Shown here in pieces: positions 31,371 to 40,478 of a DNA stretch of 64,000 nt (positions within the stretch are counted from its first letter, which is position 1; the number at the start of each line of letters is the position of its first letter). The position numbers and the translations under genes are program-made. The notes beneath the pieces are model-generated. The model ran no database searches. It was not told where the DNA came from and saw only the letters and a list, made by a program, of their open reading frames with translations. The stretch comes from Pseudomonas oryzihabitans (lineage in GTDB: Bacteria > Pseudomonadota > Gammaproteobacteria > Pseudomonadales > Pseudomonadaceae), in contig NZ_VDND01000012.1 of assembly GCF_007665395.1 (NCBI RefSeq), forward strand, positions 62,001-126,000. Direction: 5' to 3'.

Positions 31371-32330
31371 GTGGCTACCCTGCTTTCCCTTGGCAGCATC
31401 AATGCCGACTTTCAGGTCCGCGTCGGCGAGGACCTGGACAGCGCCGAGACGCTGCTGGCCGACGACTTCCATCGACGGCCCGGCGGCAAGGCCGCCAACA
31501 CCGCTTACCTGGCCGCTCGCTTCGGCCATCGCAGCCGGCTGCTGGGCCGGGTGGGCGACGACGACCTGGCCGCCCAGGCGCTGGAGCCCCTGCGCCGCGC
31601 TGGCGTGGACGTGAGCGGGGTGACGCCCGCCATGGCGACCGCCACGGCCGTCTCCATGATCTTGGTGCCGCCCAGCGGCAAGAAACGCATCGTGCTGGCC
31701 AACAATGCCAATGACCGCTGGGACGACCAGGCCCGCCAGGCACTGGACGCGAGCCTGGCGGCCGCACCCGCCGACGCCTTGCTGGTACTGGACTGCGAGA
31801 TTCCCAGGGAGATCGTCCGCCAGGCCGTGGTGGCGGCAGCGGCGCGTGGACTCGCCATCGTGGTAGACCCGTCCTTCCCGGATCGTTTGCCGGCCGAGCT
31901 GGCGCAGCGGATCACCGCGCTCACCCCGAACGAAGAAGAGGCCGCGGGTCTGCTCGGTGAAGGCCTCGCCGACCTCTACAGCCTGGGTCGCGCCGCCCGC
32001 CGTCTCCAGCAACGAGGCACCCCGCTGGTCTGCATCAAACGGGCCGACGGCGGCTGCGTGCTGGCCGCGGGCGAAGGGCTCTGGCACCTGGCGCCCGCGG
32101 CCGTGGACCCGGTGGACGCGACCGGCGCTGGCGATGCCTTCACCGGGGTGTTCGCCATCGGCCTGCTGGAGGGTCGCTCGCCGCGGGAAGCCGCCACCTG
32201 GGCCACCGCGGCGGCCAGCCTGGCGGTGACCGGCGCCGGCTCCCAGGAGGCCTATGCCGGGCGTGCCGAGGTATTGGCCCTGGCCGAGCGCCTCAGTGTT
32301 CGCTGGCAGGCGCTGGAGGTCGCTGGATGA
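31371..32330 (+). CDS. PfkB-family carbohydrate kinase (ribokinase-like)
   Basis: 319 residues from a GTG with GAGG 8 bases upstream. PfkB signature 1 is PGGKAANTAYLAARFG at about 38-53, with GRVGDDDLAAQAL after it; signature 2 with the catalytic Asp is DPVDATGAGDAFTGVFA. ATP is the likely donor. The sugar specificity is unknown: ribokinase, fructokinase and adenosine kinase share this fold. The stop overlaps the GH65 phosphorylase start by 4 bases (ATGA), so the two are translated together and most likely act on the same carbohydrate. Confidence 0.85.
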   Translation: MATLLSLGSINADFQVRVGEDLDSAETLLADDFHRRPGGKAANTAYLAARFGHRSRLLGRVGDDDLAAQALEPLRRAGVDVSGVTPAMATATAVSMILVPPSGKKRIVLANNANDRWDDQARQALDASLAAAPADALLVLDCEIPREIVRQAVVAAAARGLAIVVDPSFPDRLPAELAQRITALTPNEEEAAGLLGEGLADLYSLGRAARRLQQRGTPLVCIKRADGGCVLAAGEGLWHLAPAAVDPVDATGAGDAFTGVFAIGLLEGRSPREAATWATAAASLAVTGAGSQEAYAGRAEVLALAERLSVRWQALEVAG

Positions 32331-34687
32331 GCCTGGCCGGCCCGTTGAGCTTCGACCATTTCGACACCCGGGACGAACGCCGTCGCGAGGCGCTCTTCAC
32401 CCTGGCCAACGGCAGCCTCTCCCTGCGCGGCGCCCTGCCGGAGTTGTCGACCCTGGCGCCTGACGGCACCCATTATCCCGGTCTCTACCTGGCGGGTTGG
32501 TACGATCGTTCCCCGCGTCAGGTCGCCGATACCGAGGCGCGGCTGTCCGCCTTGATCCGCCTGCCGGATCCCCTGGGGCTGAATCTGGGCAGCACGCAGC
32601 GCTGGTACGATCCCCGGCACCAGCCACCCCAGCGTTACCATTACGAGCTGGACGTGCGGCACGCCTGCCTGATCCGTGACCTGGAAGTAAGGCTGGACGG
32701 CCTGGTCGTCGCCGTCAGCGAAAGGCGTTTCGTCAGTGCGGCCGATCCTCAGCTGATCGTGCTGCGCTGGACGCTACGGAACCTCGGACCCAGTGCCGAC
32801 CTGCGCCTGCGCGCCACCCTGGAGGCCGGGGTGGAAAATGCCCTGATCGAGCGCAACGCAGCCTACGAAGGGCGGCGCCTCACGCTGCTGCAGCAATTGA
32901 CCAGCGCCACGGGCGCCGCCGTGCGGGTGGCGCCCCTGGCCGGTCACAGTGAAGCCTGCGTCGCGACCCTGTTGCTGAGCGATGTGCCGCTGGCCTGGGC
33001 GGCCAGTGAATGGGGCGCGAGACTGCAGCACGACAGCCGCATCACCCTGGCCTCCGGCCAGAGCCTGACCCTGGAAAAACGCATCCTGGTAAAGGTCGAG
33101 CCAGAAGCCGGCAGCTGCCAGGCCGCCCTGGACCAGCTCGCCGCCGACACGAAAACCAGCTTCGCCGCGCTGGAGTTCAGCCACGCGGCCGTCTGGGCCG
33201 AGCGCTGGGCGGGGCTGCAGCTGGAAACCGCGCCCCGCATGCAGCTCAAGCTGGACTTCGCGGCCTTTCACCTGCTGCAGACGGTGGATCACCCGGGGCG
33301 CCGCGACCAGGGCCTGCCGCCACGGGGCTGGCAGGAGGGCTACTTAGGCCAGATCTTCTGGGACGAGATCTTCGCCCTGCCCTGGCTCGCCAGCCACTTC
33401 CCCCAGGCCGCCCGGGGCCTGCTGGACTACCGCCACCGCCGCCTGGACCAGGCCCGCGAACGGGCCCGCCGCCAGGACTGGCGTGGCGCGCTCTTTCCCT
33501 GGCGCAGTGGCCTGGACGGCGAGGAAGAAACCCCGCCCTACCAGTACTTTCCGCTGTCCGGCCGCTGGGTGCGCGACCATACCCCCTTGCAGTATCACCT
33601 GGGCCTGGCGGTGGCCTATAACGCCTGGCAGCTCTACCTGGCCACCGGCGACCTGGACTTTCTCGCCAACGTGGGTGGCGAGCTGATCCTGGAAGTGGCC
33701 CGTTGCTGCGCCAGCCAGGCCCGTTTCGACGACAGCCTGCAGCGCTATCGCATCCGCGGCGTCGTCGGGCCGGACGAATACCACGACGCCTATCCCGACG
33801 CCGCGGCACCGGGGCTGGACGACAATGCCTACACCACCCTGCTGGCCGCCTGGACCCTGGAGTGCGCCGGCCGGGTGCTGGCCCTGTTGCCCACGGCCCA
33901 GGCCCGGGCCCTGGCCGAGCGGCTGGGCCTGGAGGCAGGGGAACCGGCCGCCTGGGCGACCCTCTCCGCTACCCTCCACCTGCCGTTCCGGGAAGACGGC
34001 GTGCTCGATCAGTTCAGCGGCTTCGGCGAGCTGCTGCCGGCACCGCCGGCATGGCTGGAGGACCACCAGGGGCCGCGCCTGGATTGGTGGCTGGCGTCCC
34101 GCGGCGACAGCGCCAACCGCTACCAGCTCGGCAAGCAGGCCGACATCCTGATGGTCCTGCACCTGCTGCCGCCGGCGGAGCTGCGACGGCTGCTCGACCG
34201 CCTGGATTATCGGCTGGACGACGCGGCGCTACGCCGGACGCTGGACTATCACCTCGCCCGCCTGAGTCATGAGTCCAGCCTGTCGAAGACCGTCTGCGCC
34301 GGCGCCCTGGCCGCCTACGACAGCGCAGCCTCCTGGGCCTTCTTCAACGACAGCCTGGATACCGACCTGGGCGCCGCCGCGGACAGCGGCGCGCGGGAAG
34401 GCATCCACCTGGCAGCCATGGCCGGGACCCTGGACGTCCTGCAGCGCCACTACCTTGGATTCTGGCCGACACCCGACGGCCTGCGGGTGCAGCCAGCGCC
34501 GCCGCCCGAGCTGCCGGCCACCCGCCTGCAACTCCTCTACCGGGGGCGCCTGCTGCAGGTCAGCTGGGCACCACCGCGCCTGAGCCTCCGCTTGGCGGAC
34601 CCGGAGGCCACCCCGGTCAGGCTGCTGACCGACGCGGGGGCTTTCGAGCTCGGGGGTGAGGCGGTCTGGTCCTGGCAGCGAAGCTAG
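32327..34687 (+). CDS. Glycoside hydrolase family 65 protein, probable disaccharide phosphorylase
   Basis: 786 residues with the GH65 layout: beta-sandwich N domain (about 1-270), linker helices, (alpha/alpha)6 barrel, short C-terminal sheet. The general acid lies in VVGPDEYHDAY, Glu484; other family marks are GQIFWDEIFALPWL, the phosphate-site segment GKQADILMVLHL and LSHESSLSKTV. GH65 enzymes phosphorolyse alpha-glucosides such as maltose, trehalose, kojibiose, nigerose or glucosylglycerol to beta-glucose 1-phosphate. No beta-phosphoglucomutase gene, the usual partner, lies nearby; instead a PfkB kinase is coupled upstream. The true substrate cannot be told. It is convergent with the dihydroxyacetone kinase gene, overlapping its stop by 4 bases. 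Confidence 0.88.
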   Translation: MSLAGPLSFDHFDTRDERRREALFTLANGSLSLRGALPELSTLAPDGTHYPGLYLAGWYDRSPRQVADTEARLSALIRLPDPLGLNLGSTQRWYDPRHQPPQRYHYELDVRHACLIRDLEVRLDGLVVAVSERRFVSAADPQLIVLRWTLRNLGPSADLRLRATLEAGVENALIERNAAYEGRRLTLLQQLTSATGAAVRVAPLAGHSEACVATLLLSDVPLAWAASEWGARLQHDSRITLASGQSLTLEKRILVKVEPEAGSCQAALDQLAADTKTSFAALEFSHAAVWAERWAGLQLETAPRMQLKLDFAAFHLLQTVDHPGRRDQGLPPRGWQEGYLGQIFWDEIFALPWLASHFPQAARGLLDYRHRRLDQARERARRQDWRGALFPWRSGLDGEEETPPYQYFPLSGRWVRDHTPLQYHLGLAVAYNAWQLYLATGDLDFLANVGGELILEVARCCASQARFDDSLQRYRIRGVVGPDEYHDAYPDAAAPGLDDNAYTTLLAAWTLECAGRVLALLPTAQARALAERLGLEAGEPAAWATLSATLHLPFREDGVLDQFSGFGELLPAPPAWLEDHQGPRLDWWLASRGDSANRYQLGKQADILMVLHLLPPAELRRLLDRLDYRLDDAALRRTLDYHLARLSHESSLSKTVCAGALAAYDSAASWAFFNDSLDTDLGAAADSGAREGIHLAAMAGTLDVLQRHYLGFWPTPDGLRVQPAPPPELPATRLQLLYRGRLLQVSWAPPRLSLRLADPEATPVRLLTDAGAFELGGEAVWSWQRS

Positions 34688-36381
34688 CCCGCGACCTCTG
34701 GTTCCAAGGCCTCCAGCCAGCACACCACCGCCACGGCGCCGCCATCGGGGATGCCCAGGGCGCGAGGGCCCAGGTAGCTGGCGCGACCCTGGCCCGGCAC
34801 CATCTCGGCGGTGGCGTCGGCGCCGGCCCTGGCCTTGGCGAGCGCCGCCTTGAAGGCCTCGGCGGGACTCGATCCGGCCCGAACGGCCGCCAGCAACTCG
34901 TCCGCCGCCGGTCGCAAGGCATCGAGCATGGTGCGTTGCCCTGGCTGGGCGCCGCCCAGTTCGGCCAGGGCCTGCACCCCCTGATCGAAGGCCTCGGCCC
35001 ACTGGGCCAGCGTCGGTCGTTCCACCCCCTCCAGCAGCTGGGCCGCACGGACCAGGGCGCAGGCATAGAAGGGTCCGGAACTGCCGCCAATGGCCCGGCG
35101 CAGCGCCTGCCCCGTAGCGGCCAGCGCACTGGCGGGGCTGTACCAGGCGCTGGCCGGCAGCGCACGCATGGCTTCCGCACCGCGGGCCAGGCTGGTGCCC
35201 AGGTCGCCGTCGCCGGCACGGCTGTCCAGTTCGGTGAGGCGGGCTTCGTTGGCCAGCAGACTGGCGATCACCGCGTCCGCCGCCGCGCGCAGGCGATCGG
35301 CCAGCGGGCCGGGTACGGTAGGGGTCGCCGGGGCGGCAGCCGGGGGCGCGGGCAACAGGCGGGGGGCTGCCGGCACGCGACCGTCGCCCGCCCAGGCACG
35401 GGCCTGGGTCGGGGCGTCCAGCAGCGCCAGGCGCGCCTCGTCCACCGGCAGCAAGGACAGCGAACAGCCGGGCATGTCCAGCGCACTGAGGAAGGTGCCG
35501 GTCCAGGCGCGCTCCACTTCGAAGCCGCGCCCACGCAGGTCGAGCAGCGCCGCCCGGGCCACCAGGGCCAGCTCCAGCGGCGGGGTGGCGCCCAGACCAT
35601 TGACCAGCAGCGCTAGGCGCGTCCCGGCGGGATAGCCGCCGTCCTCGACCAGGGTATCCAGCAACCGCGCCACGGTGGCGTCGGCGCCCAACCAGGGGCC
35701 GCGCTCGACCCCCTGCTCGCCGTGGATGCCCAGGCCCCATTCCACCTCGTCGGCCGCCAGTTCGAAGCCCGGATGCCCCACCGCCGGTACCGTGCAGGCA
35801 CCCAGGGCGACGCCCATGCTGCGCAACTCCGTCGCCGCCGCGCGGGCCAGGCTGGCCACCTCGGCCAGGGGGCGCCCCGCTGCCGCGGCCGCCCCGGCGA
35901 GCTTGTGGATCAGCACGGTACCGGCGATGCCACGACGTCGCTCCGGCGCCACGGTATGGCGCAGGGCGGCATCGTCCGCCACCAGCACGGTCTCCACCGG
36001 GATGCCCTCGCTGCGCGCCAGTTCGGCGGCGAGGCCGAAATTGAGGCGGTCGCCGGTGTAGTTCTTCACCACCAGCAGCGCGCCGGCCGAACCGGCCGCG
36101 GCGCGAATGGCCGCCAGCACCGCATCCACGCTGGGCGAGGTGAAGACGTCACCGGCCACGGCGGCGGTCAGCATGCCCTCGCCCACGTAGCCGGCATGGG
36201 CCGGTTCGTGGCCGCTGCCGCCACCGGAGATCACCGCCACCGGACGGGCCCGGCCGTCCGCCAGCGGCTGGCGCAAGACGACCTGCTCTGCGGCCAGCAG
36301 GGCGAGACCGGGATCAAGGCTCACGAGTCCTTCGAGCAATTCGCGAACCACCGTGGCGGGGCTATTGATCAGCTTCTTCAT
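34684..36381 (-). CDS. Single-chain ATP-dependent dihydroxyacetone kinase (DhaK-DhaL fusion)
   Basis: 565 residues, with GGGAG 6 bases before the ATG. Residues 1-330 are DhaK: GGGSGHEPAHAGYVG at about 53-67, and GIHGEQG with His220, the residue that binds dihydroxyacetone covalently. A Pro/Ala linker (about 345-375) joins DhaL, residues 375-565, with the Mg-ATP motif DSRAGDGDLGTSLARG and the lid GGSSGPFYACA. This is the ATP-using form (as in Citrobacter and eukaryotes), not the PTS-linked DhaKLM. It makes dihydroxyacetone phosphate for glycolysis. It is convergent with the GH65 gene; a functional link through glycerol is conceivable but unproven. Confidence 0.92.
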   Translation of the reverse strand: MKKLINSPATVVRELLEGLVSLDPGLALLAAEQVVLRQPLADGRARPVAVISGGGSGHEPAHAGYVGEGMLTAAVAGDVFTSPSVDAVLAAIRAAAGSAGALLVVKNYTGDRLNFGLAAELARSEGIPVETVLVADDAALRHTVAPERRRGIAGTVLIHKLAGAAAAAGRPLAEVASLARAAATELRSMGVALGACTVPAVGHPGFELAADEVEWGLGIHGEQGVERGPWLGADATVARLLDTLVEDGGYPAGTRLALLVNGLGATPPLELALVARAALLDLRGRGFEVERAWTGTFLSALDMPGCSLSLLPVDEARLALLDAPTQARAWAGDGRVPAAPRLLPAPPAAAPATPTVPGPLADRLRAAADAVIASLLANEARLTELDSRAGDGDLGTSLARGAEAMRALPASAWYSPASALAATGQALRRAIGGSSGPFYACALVRAAQLLEGVERPTLAQWAEAFDQGVQALAELGGAQPGQRTMLDALRPAADELLAAVRAGSSPAEAFKAALAKARAGADATAEMVPGQGRASYLGPRALGIPDGGAVAVVCWLEALEPEVAG

Positions 36382-36595
36382 CGGGCACTCCCAGGCATGA
36401 GGGTGGCTGGAGTATGGCATGGCGACCGGCGCCTGCCCTCGCGGCAACCTGAACGGACGCTTCAGCGGAGCGCAACGGCCTTCCGCCGGACCGCCGTGGC
36501 AGGCTATCGTCTGGCCCAGGAAGTTTTTCCCGACCGGGATGTCTCACGCTGATAGCCAGCCGCCCCGTCCCGCGCTCCCCCCGTCGAGGTTCGTC

Positions 36596-37606
36596 ATGCC
36601 GATCAAGATCGTTCCGCGCTCCGCCTGTCGTGCGTCGGAGATCACCCCCGAAGCCGTCTATCTGTCCCGCCGCCAGTTGCTCGGTGCCGGGGGCACCCTG
36701 CTGGCCGGTGCCGCCCTGCCCGGCTGGGCCCTGGCGGCCGCCTCCAGTTATGGCGACGTCGACGCCGCCAAGGGCCCGGACTGGTTCGAGCGCAAGCTGC
36801 CGGACACCCGCTGGCAGGCGGCGACCGTCAAGGGCGAGGACATCACCCCGTTCAAGGACGCCACCCACTACAACAACTACTACGAATTCGGCCCGGACAA
36901 GAGCGATCCCGCCGCCCATGCCGGCCAGTTGCCGACGCAACCCTGGAGCGTGGTGGTCGATGGCGAGGTGGGCAAGCCCGGCACCTACGGCCTGGAGGAC
37001 CTGTTCGGCCCCGACACCCTGGAGGAGCGCATCTATCGCATGAGGTGCGTGGAGGCCTGGTCCATGGTCATCCCCTGGCTCGGTTTTCCGCTGGCCAGCC
37101 TGCTCAAGCGCGTCGAACCCACCGGCAAGGCCCGCTACGTCAGATTCGAGACGCTCAAGGACCCCCAGCACATGCCGGGCATGAATTCCAGCTTCGCCCT
37201 GCTGGACTGGCCCTATGTGGAAGGCCTGCGCCTGGACGAAGCCATGCATCCGCTGACGTTGATGACGGTGGGCATGTACGGCCGGGTGCTGCCCAACCAG
37301 AACGGCGCGCCGCTGCGCTTGATCGTGCCCTGGAAGTACGGCTTCAAGGGCATCAAGGCCATCGTCCGCATCAGCCTGGTGGAAGAGCAGCCACGCACCA
37401 CCTGGCAGGGCATGGCGCCCAACGAATACGGCTTCTATGCCAACGTCAACCCGGAAGTGGACCACCCGCGCTGGAGCCAGGCCCGCGAGCGCCGCCTGCC
37501 CAGCGGGTTGTTCAGCCCCAATGTGCGGCCGACGCTGATGTTCAACGGCTATGGCGAGGAAGTGGCCTCGCTCTATGCCGGCATGGACCTGCGGAGAAAC
37601 TACTGA
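36596..37606 (+). CDS. msrP: Protein-methionine-sulfoxide reductase catalytic subunit MsrP
   Basis: 336 residues from the ATG at 36596. A twin-arginine signal (SRRQLLGAGGTLLAG, Arg25-Arg26) shows Tat export with cofactor bound. The sulfite-oxidase-fold body carries the molybdopterin Cys in YRMRCVEAWSMVIPW (Cys151). Typical segments are HYNNYYEFGPDK near 91-102 and LPWKYGFKG-like VPWKYGFKGIKAI. MsrP repairs oxidised methionines in periplasmic proteins, drawing electrons from MsrQ. The stop overlaps the msrQ ATG by one base. Confidence 0.95.
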   Translation: MPIKIVPRSACRASEITPEAVYLSRRQLLGAGGTLLAGAALPGWALAAASSYGDVDAAKGPDWFERKLPDTRWQAATVKGEDITPFKDATHYNNYYEFGPDKSDPAAHAGQLPTQPWSVVVDGEVGKPGTYGLEDLFGPDTLEERIYRMRCVEAWSMVIPWLGFPLASLLKRVEPTGKARYVRFETLKDPQHMPGMNSSFALLDWPYVEGLRLDEAMHPLTLMTVGMYGRVLPNQNGAPLRLIVPWKYGFKGIKAIVRISLVEEQPRTTWQGMAPNEYGFYANVNPEVDHPRWSQARERRLPSGLFSPNVRPTLMFNGYGEEVASLYAGMDLRRNY

Positions 37607-38217
37607 TGGGGTTGCTGCTCTGGCGCCTGGCGGTCTTTTTCGCCGCGCTCTGCCCGCCGCTGTGGTGGCTGTACCAGGCCTGGATCTTCGCCCTCGGCCC
37701 GGATCCGGGCAAGGCGCTGGTGGACAAGCTGGGCACCGGCGCCCTGGTGCTGCTGCTGCTGACCCTGAGCCTGACGCCGCTGTCGCGGCTCACCCGCTGG
37801 AAGCTCTGGCCGGTGATCCGCCGCCAGCTGGGGCTCTGGACCTTCACCTATGCCCTGCTGCACTTCCTCGGCTACCTGGCCTTCGTGCTGGGCTTCGAGT
37901 TGTCGCAGCTGGGCGTGGAGCTGCAGCGTCGCCCCTACATCATCGTCGGGGCAGCGGCTCTGCTGATCCTGCTGGTCCTGGCGGTCACCTCCAATCGTCC
38001 GGCCATGCGCCGCCTGGGCAAGCGCTGGAAGGAGCTGCATCGGCTGGCCTACCTGGTGCTGGGCCTGGGCTTGCTGCACTACCTCTGGATCGTGCGCTCG
38101 GACATCGAGGAATGGGCCCTCTATGCGGCCATAGGGGCAGGCCTGCTGCTGTTCCGCCTGGTAGATGGCTGGCGCCGTCGGCGCCGCAGCCAGCCGGCGC
38201 CTGCCCCCACCCGTTGA
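37606..38217 (+). CDS. msrQ: Haem-binding membrane subunit MsrQ
   Basis: 203 residues, six membrane helices, ferric-reductase-like fold. The histidines expected for b-haem are visible in TYALLHFLGYLAF, KELHRLAYLVLG and LGLLHYLWIV. It passes electrons from the quinone pool to periplasmic MsrP. Translation starts within the msrP stop (TGATG). The C terminus is Arg-rich (WRRRRRSQ), cytoplasmic. Confidence 0.94.
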   Translation: MGLLLWRLAVFFAALCPPLWWLYQAWIFALGPDPGKALVDKLGTGALVLLLLTLSLTPLSRLTRWKLWPVIRRQLGLWTFTYALLHFLGYLAFVLGFELSQLGVELQRRPYIIVGAAALLILLVLAVTSNRPAMRRLGKRWKELHRLAYLVLGLGLLHYLWIVRSDIEEWALYAAIGAGLLLFRLVDGWRRRRRSQPAPAPTR

Positions 38218-38352
38218 TCACGGCTTAGCGACGCAGGGAGGTCGAATCCTGCTGGCTCGCCTCTATAGGGGTGGTATTGATTGGCAGCAGGTGCGAGCGG
38301 CTCGCCCTACCGGGAGGCTAGCAACTAAAGGGGTGGTATTGTCGGGACGCCC

Positions 38353-38379
38353 GGCTCCAGCGGCTCGACCGCTGGAGCC
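38353..38379. terminator. Strong hairpin between msrQ and the START-domain gene
   Basis: GGCTCCAGCGG / CCGCTGGAGCC, a perfect 11-bp stem with a 5-base loop, 12 bases beyond the START-domain gene stop and between two convergent genes. There is no T run on either side, so it is an mRNA 3'-end hairpin rather than a textbook terminator. Confidence 0.5.
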
Positions 38380-38390
38380 TCGCCTGGCGA

Positions 38391-38990
38391 TCAGCGTTGC
38401 GCCGCCTGGCGCAGGCCCTTCAGGGTATTAAGCGGAGCGTCCACCACGAAGCTGTTGGCCAGCCAGGAGGGCACGCTGCCGCCCGGCTCGCTCTGGGCTT
38501 CATAGGTCACTTCCACACCGCCGTTCTTCGGCACCACCCGCCATTGGCCCTGGAAGCTCGCCACGCGCACATAGCCGTCGGCCGGCGGCCGGTAGTCCGG
38601 CACGCCTTCCAGGGTGCGGGTGAAGCCACCGTCGGGGGTCTTCTGCTCGGTCACGTGGAGGACCACGTCACGGGCGGTGACCGGCCAGGGCATGTCGATG
38701 CGCATGTAGGTCCAGGCCTGGTTGTCCTGGCGCTTGAGCACCTGCAACGCCTGGCAGCGGAAGATCCACTTGCAGGAGCCCGCCGGGTCGTCCTGCAGGC
38801 GGCCGATGGTGGCCGGGTCGGCCTTGATCTGGACCACCCCGCGGTAGGCCTTGTACTTGGAGCCGGCGACGGCGCGGGTATAGACCTGGATACCGTCTTC
38901 CTGCTTGGCGAGCTGCCAGTCGTCGGCCTGGGCCAGGCCGGTGGCTGCGAGCAGGGTCAGGGCGAGGATGGAGCGAAGCGGCTGATGCAT
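38391..38990 (-). CDS. Secreted START-domain lipid-binding-like protein
   Basis: 199 residues. A Sec signal peptide covers about 1-22 (RSILALTLLAATGLAQA, cut before DDWQ). The rest matches a single START domain: DGIQVYTRAVAGSKYKAYRG, then YMRIDMPWPVTARDVVL and the C-terminal helix VDAPLNTLKGLRQAAQR. START domains hold lipids or sterols in a deep pocket; the ligand of the bacterial periplasmic forms is unknown. It lies downstream of the YkgJ-like gene on the same strand (47-bp gap). Confidence 0.86.
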   Translation of the reverse strand: MHQPLRSILALTLLAATGLAQADDWQLAKQEDGIQVYTRAVAGSKYKAYRGVVQIKADPATIGRLQDDPAGSCKWIFRCQALQVLKRQDNQAWTYMRIDMPWPVTARDVVLHVTEQKTPDGGFTRTLEGVPDYRPPADGYVRVASFQGQWRVVPKNGGVEVTYEAQSEPGGSVPSWLANSFVVDAPLNTLKGLRQAAQR

Positions 38991-39037
38991 GGGACGTCCC
39001 TTGTTGTTGTGGTTGTCGGAGCCTTGGGTAGAACGAG

Positions 39038-39292
39038 TCAGGCGGCGGTTTCGCCCTCGAGGCGCAGCAGGATCGCCAGGGCCTCGGCGCTGCTGCTACC
39101 GCAGAAGTCCGGTTCGGCCTTGAAGCCGCCGCAGACCGCGGGGCGCAGGGGCGAGCCGAACAGGTCGCAGCGGTTGGTGCTGTCCAGATGGGCGCAGCGC
39201 ACGCCGGACGGCTTGCCCTGGGGCATGCGTGGCAGCGGTGAGGAGATCGACGGCGCGATACAGCAGGCGCCACAACCCGGACGGCACTCCAT
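39038..39292 (-). CDS. YkgJ-family cysteine-cluster protein
   Basis: 84 residues with the pattern MECRPGCGACCIAPSISSPL, followed by GVRCAHLDSTNRCDLFG and VCGGF; eight cysteines in total, as in the UPF0153/YkgJ group annotated as zinc- or iron-chelating. The role is not known. P. aeruginosa and relatives have close homologues of this size. Start chosen at the ATG giving the conserved MxCRxGCGACC. Confidence 0.85.
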   Translation of the reverse strand: MECRPGCGACCIAPSISSPLPRMPQGKPSGVRCAHLDSTNRCDLFGSPLRPAVCGGFKAEPDFCGSSSAEALAILLRLEGETAA

Positions 39293-39477
39293 GGGTGAAA
39301 CTCGCAGGGAACAGGCCTCAAGCTTAAGAGCAAGACAGGGGCCTCACAAGCGAATCGTGACCGGACGTCGCCATCGGGTCATGAATGTTACGTTCATTCA
39401 CCAAGTGCCACGCAACCCCTGGGCGTTTCCACCGTCTTATCTGCGATGATCGAGGCGGCTGGCCCGAGGGCGTGACG

Positions 39478-40029
39478 ATGAAGCATTGGCTGGTGCTGGA
39501 CCTGGAAGCGACCACCGACGAAGGCGGCTGGCCGATAGAGCTGATGGAGATCATCGAGATCGGTGCGGTGATGGTCGATGCCGAAGGCCGGGAGCTGGAT
39601 CGCTACCAGACCTTCGTCCAGCCCCAGCGCCTGCCGCTGCTGACGCCCTTCTGCCGCGACCTCACCCACATCAGCCAGGCGGACGTCGACGGTGCCGAGC
39701 CGCTGGATGACGCCTGGCCCGCCTTCGAGGGCTGGCTGAGCGGGTACGAGACGACCCTGGCCGGCTGGTGCAGCTGGGGCGACTTCGATCGCCGCCTGCT
39801 GGAACGGGCCTGGCGCGAGCACGACCTGCACACCCACCTGGCGCGGGTACCGCACCGCAACCTCAAGCAGGCCTTCGCCAAGGCCCGTGGCCTGGCGCGC
39901 CCCCTGGGCCTGACTGCCGCGCTGGAGGCCGCCGGCCTGGCCTTCACCGGCGTGCTGCACCGCGCCGAGACCGACGCGCGCAATACCGCCAAGCTGTTGC
40001 CGGCCAGCCTGCCGGCCTTCGCGCGTTGA
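39478..40029 (+). CDS. DEDDh 3'-5' exonuclease (ERI1-like)
   Basis: 183 residues filled by one exonuclease fold. Motif I is VLDLEATTDEGG (Asp-x-Glu), motif II WCSWGDFDRRLL (Asp), and motif III HRAETDARNTAKL (His and Asp), so the catalytic set is complete. Such proteins trim RNA or DNA ends; the ERI1 group favours structured RNA 3' ends, but the substrate here is inferred. The ATG at 39478 has GAGGG 8 bases before it and gives the conserved start MKHWLVLDLEATT. It is divergent from the YkgJ-like gene. Confidence 0.87.
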   Translation: MKHWLVLDLEATTDEGGWPIELMEIIEIGAVMVDAEGRELDRYQTFVQPQRLPLLTPFCRDLTHISQADVDGAEPLDDAWPAFEGWLSGYETTLAGWCSWGDFDRRLLERAWREHDLHTHLARVPHRNLKQAFAKARGLARPLGLTAALEAAGLAFTGVLHRAETDARNTAKLLPASLPAFAR

Positions 40030-40116
40030 CGAGAACAGGGTGAACCGGTGACAGCCCCGGACCGCCTTGGGCATACTCGCGGACGGTCACACCCGCTCTC
40101 GCACAAGGAAATCCCC

Positions 40117-40398
40117 ATGTTCAAGGTCAACGAATATTTCGATGGCACCGTCAAGTCCATCGCCTTCAGCCTCAAGTCCAAGCCCGCCACCCTGGGTGTC
40201 ATGGCGCCTGGCGACTACGAATTCGGCACCAGCCAGCTGGAAGTCATGCACGTGGTGGCCGGCGCCCTGACCGTCAAGCTGCCGGGCAGCGAGAACTGGG
40301 AAACCTTCGCCGCGGGCAGCCAGTTCACCGTCCCCGCCAACGCCAAGTTCCAGCTGAAGGTGGCGGAAGACACCGCCTATCTCTGCGAATACCACTGA
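40117..40398 (+). CDS. ppnP: Pyrimidine/purine nucleoside phosphorylase PpnP
   Basis: 93 residues, a single small cupin, matching PpnP (YaiE), which phosphorolyses a broad range of nucleosides. Recognised by MFKVNEYFDGTVKSIAF, LGVMAPGDYEFGTSQLEVMH and PANAKFQLKV. AAGGAA lies 6 bases upstream of the ATG. It is separated from the exonuclease by 87 bases and is convergent with pdxB. Confidence 0.94.
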   Translation: MFKVNEYFDGTVKSIAFSLKSKPATLGVMAPGDYEFGTSQLEVMHVVAGALTVKLPGSENWETFAAGSQFTVPANAKFQLKVAEDTAYLCEYH

Positions 40399-40408
40399 GT
40401 CCGCGAGG

Positions 40409-40441
40409 CCCGTCGCTCGGCCCTCAGGGCCGACTGACGGG
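40409..40441. terminator. Hairpin between convergent ppnP and pdxB
   Basis: CCCGTC ... TCGGCCC / GGGCCGA ... GACGGG folds into a long two-part stem with a 2x2 internal loop, 10 bases after the ppnP stop. The T run is lacking; a role in ending both transcripts is inferred from position. Confidence 0.4.
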
Positions 40442-40478
40442 CGCCAGCCCGCCTGAACGCTTCCCCGTCCTCCCGGTC

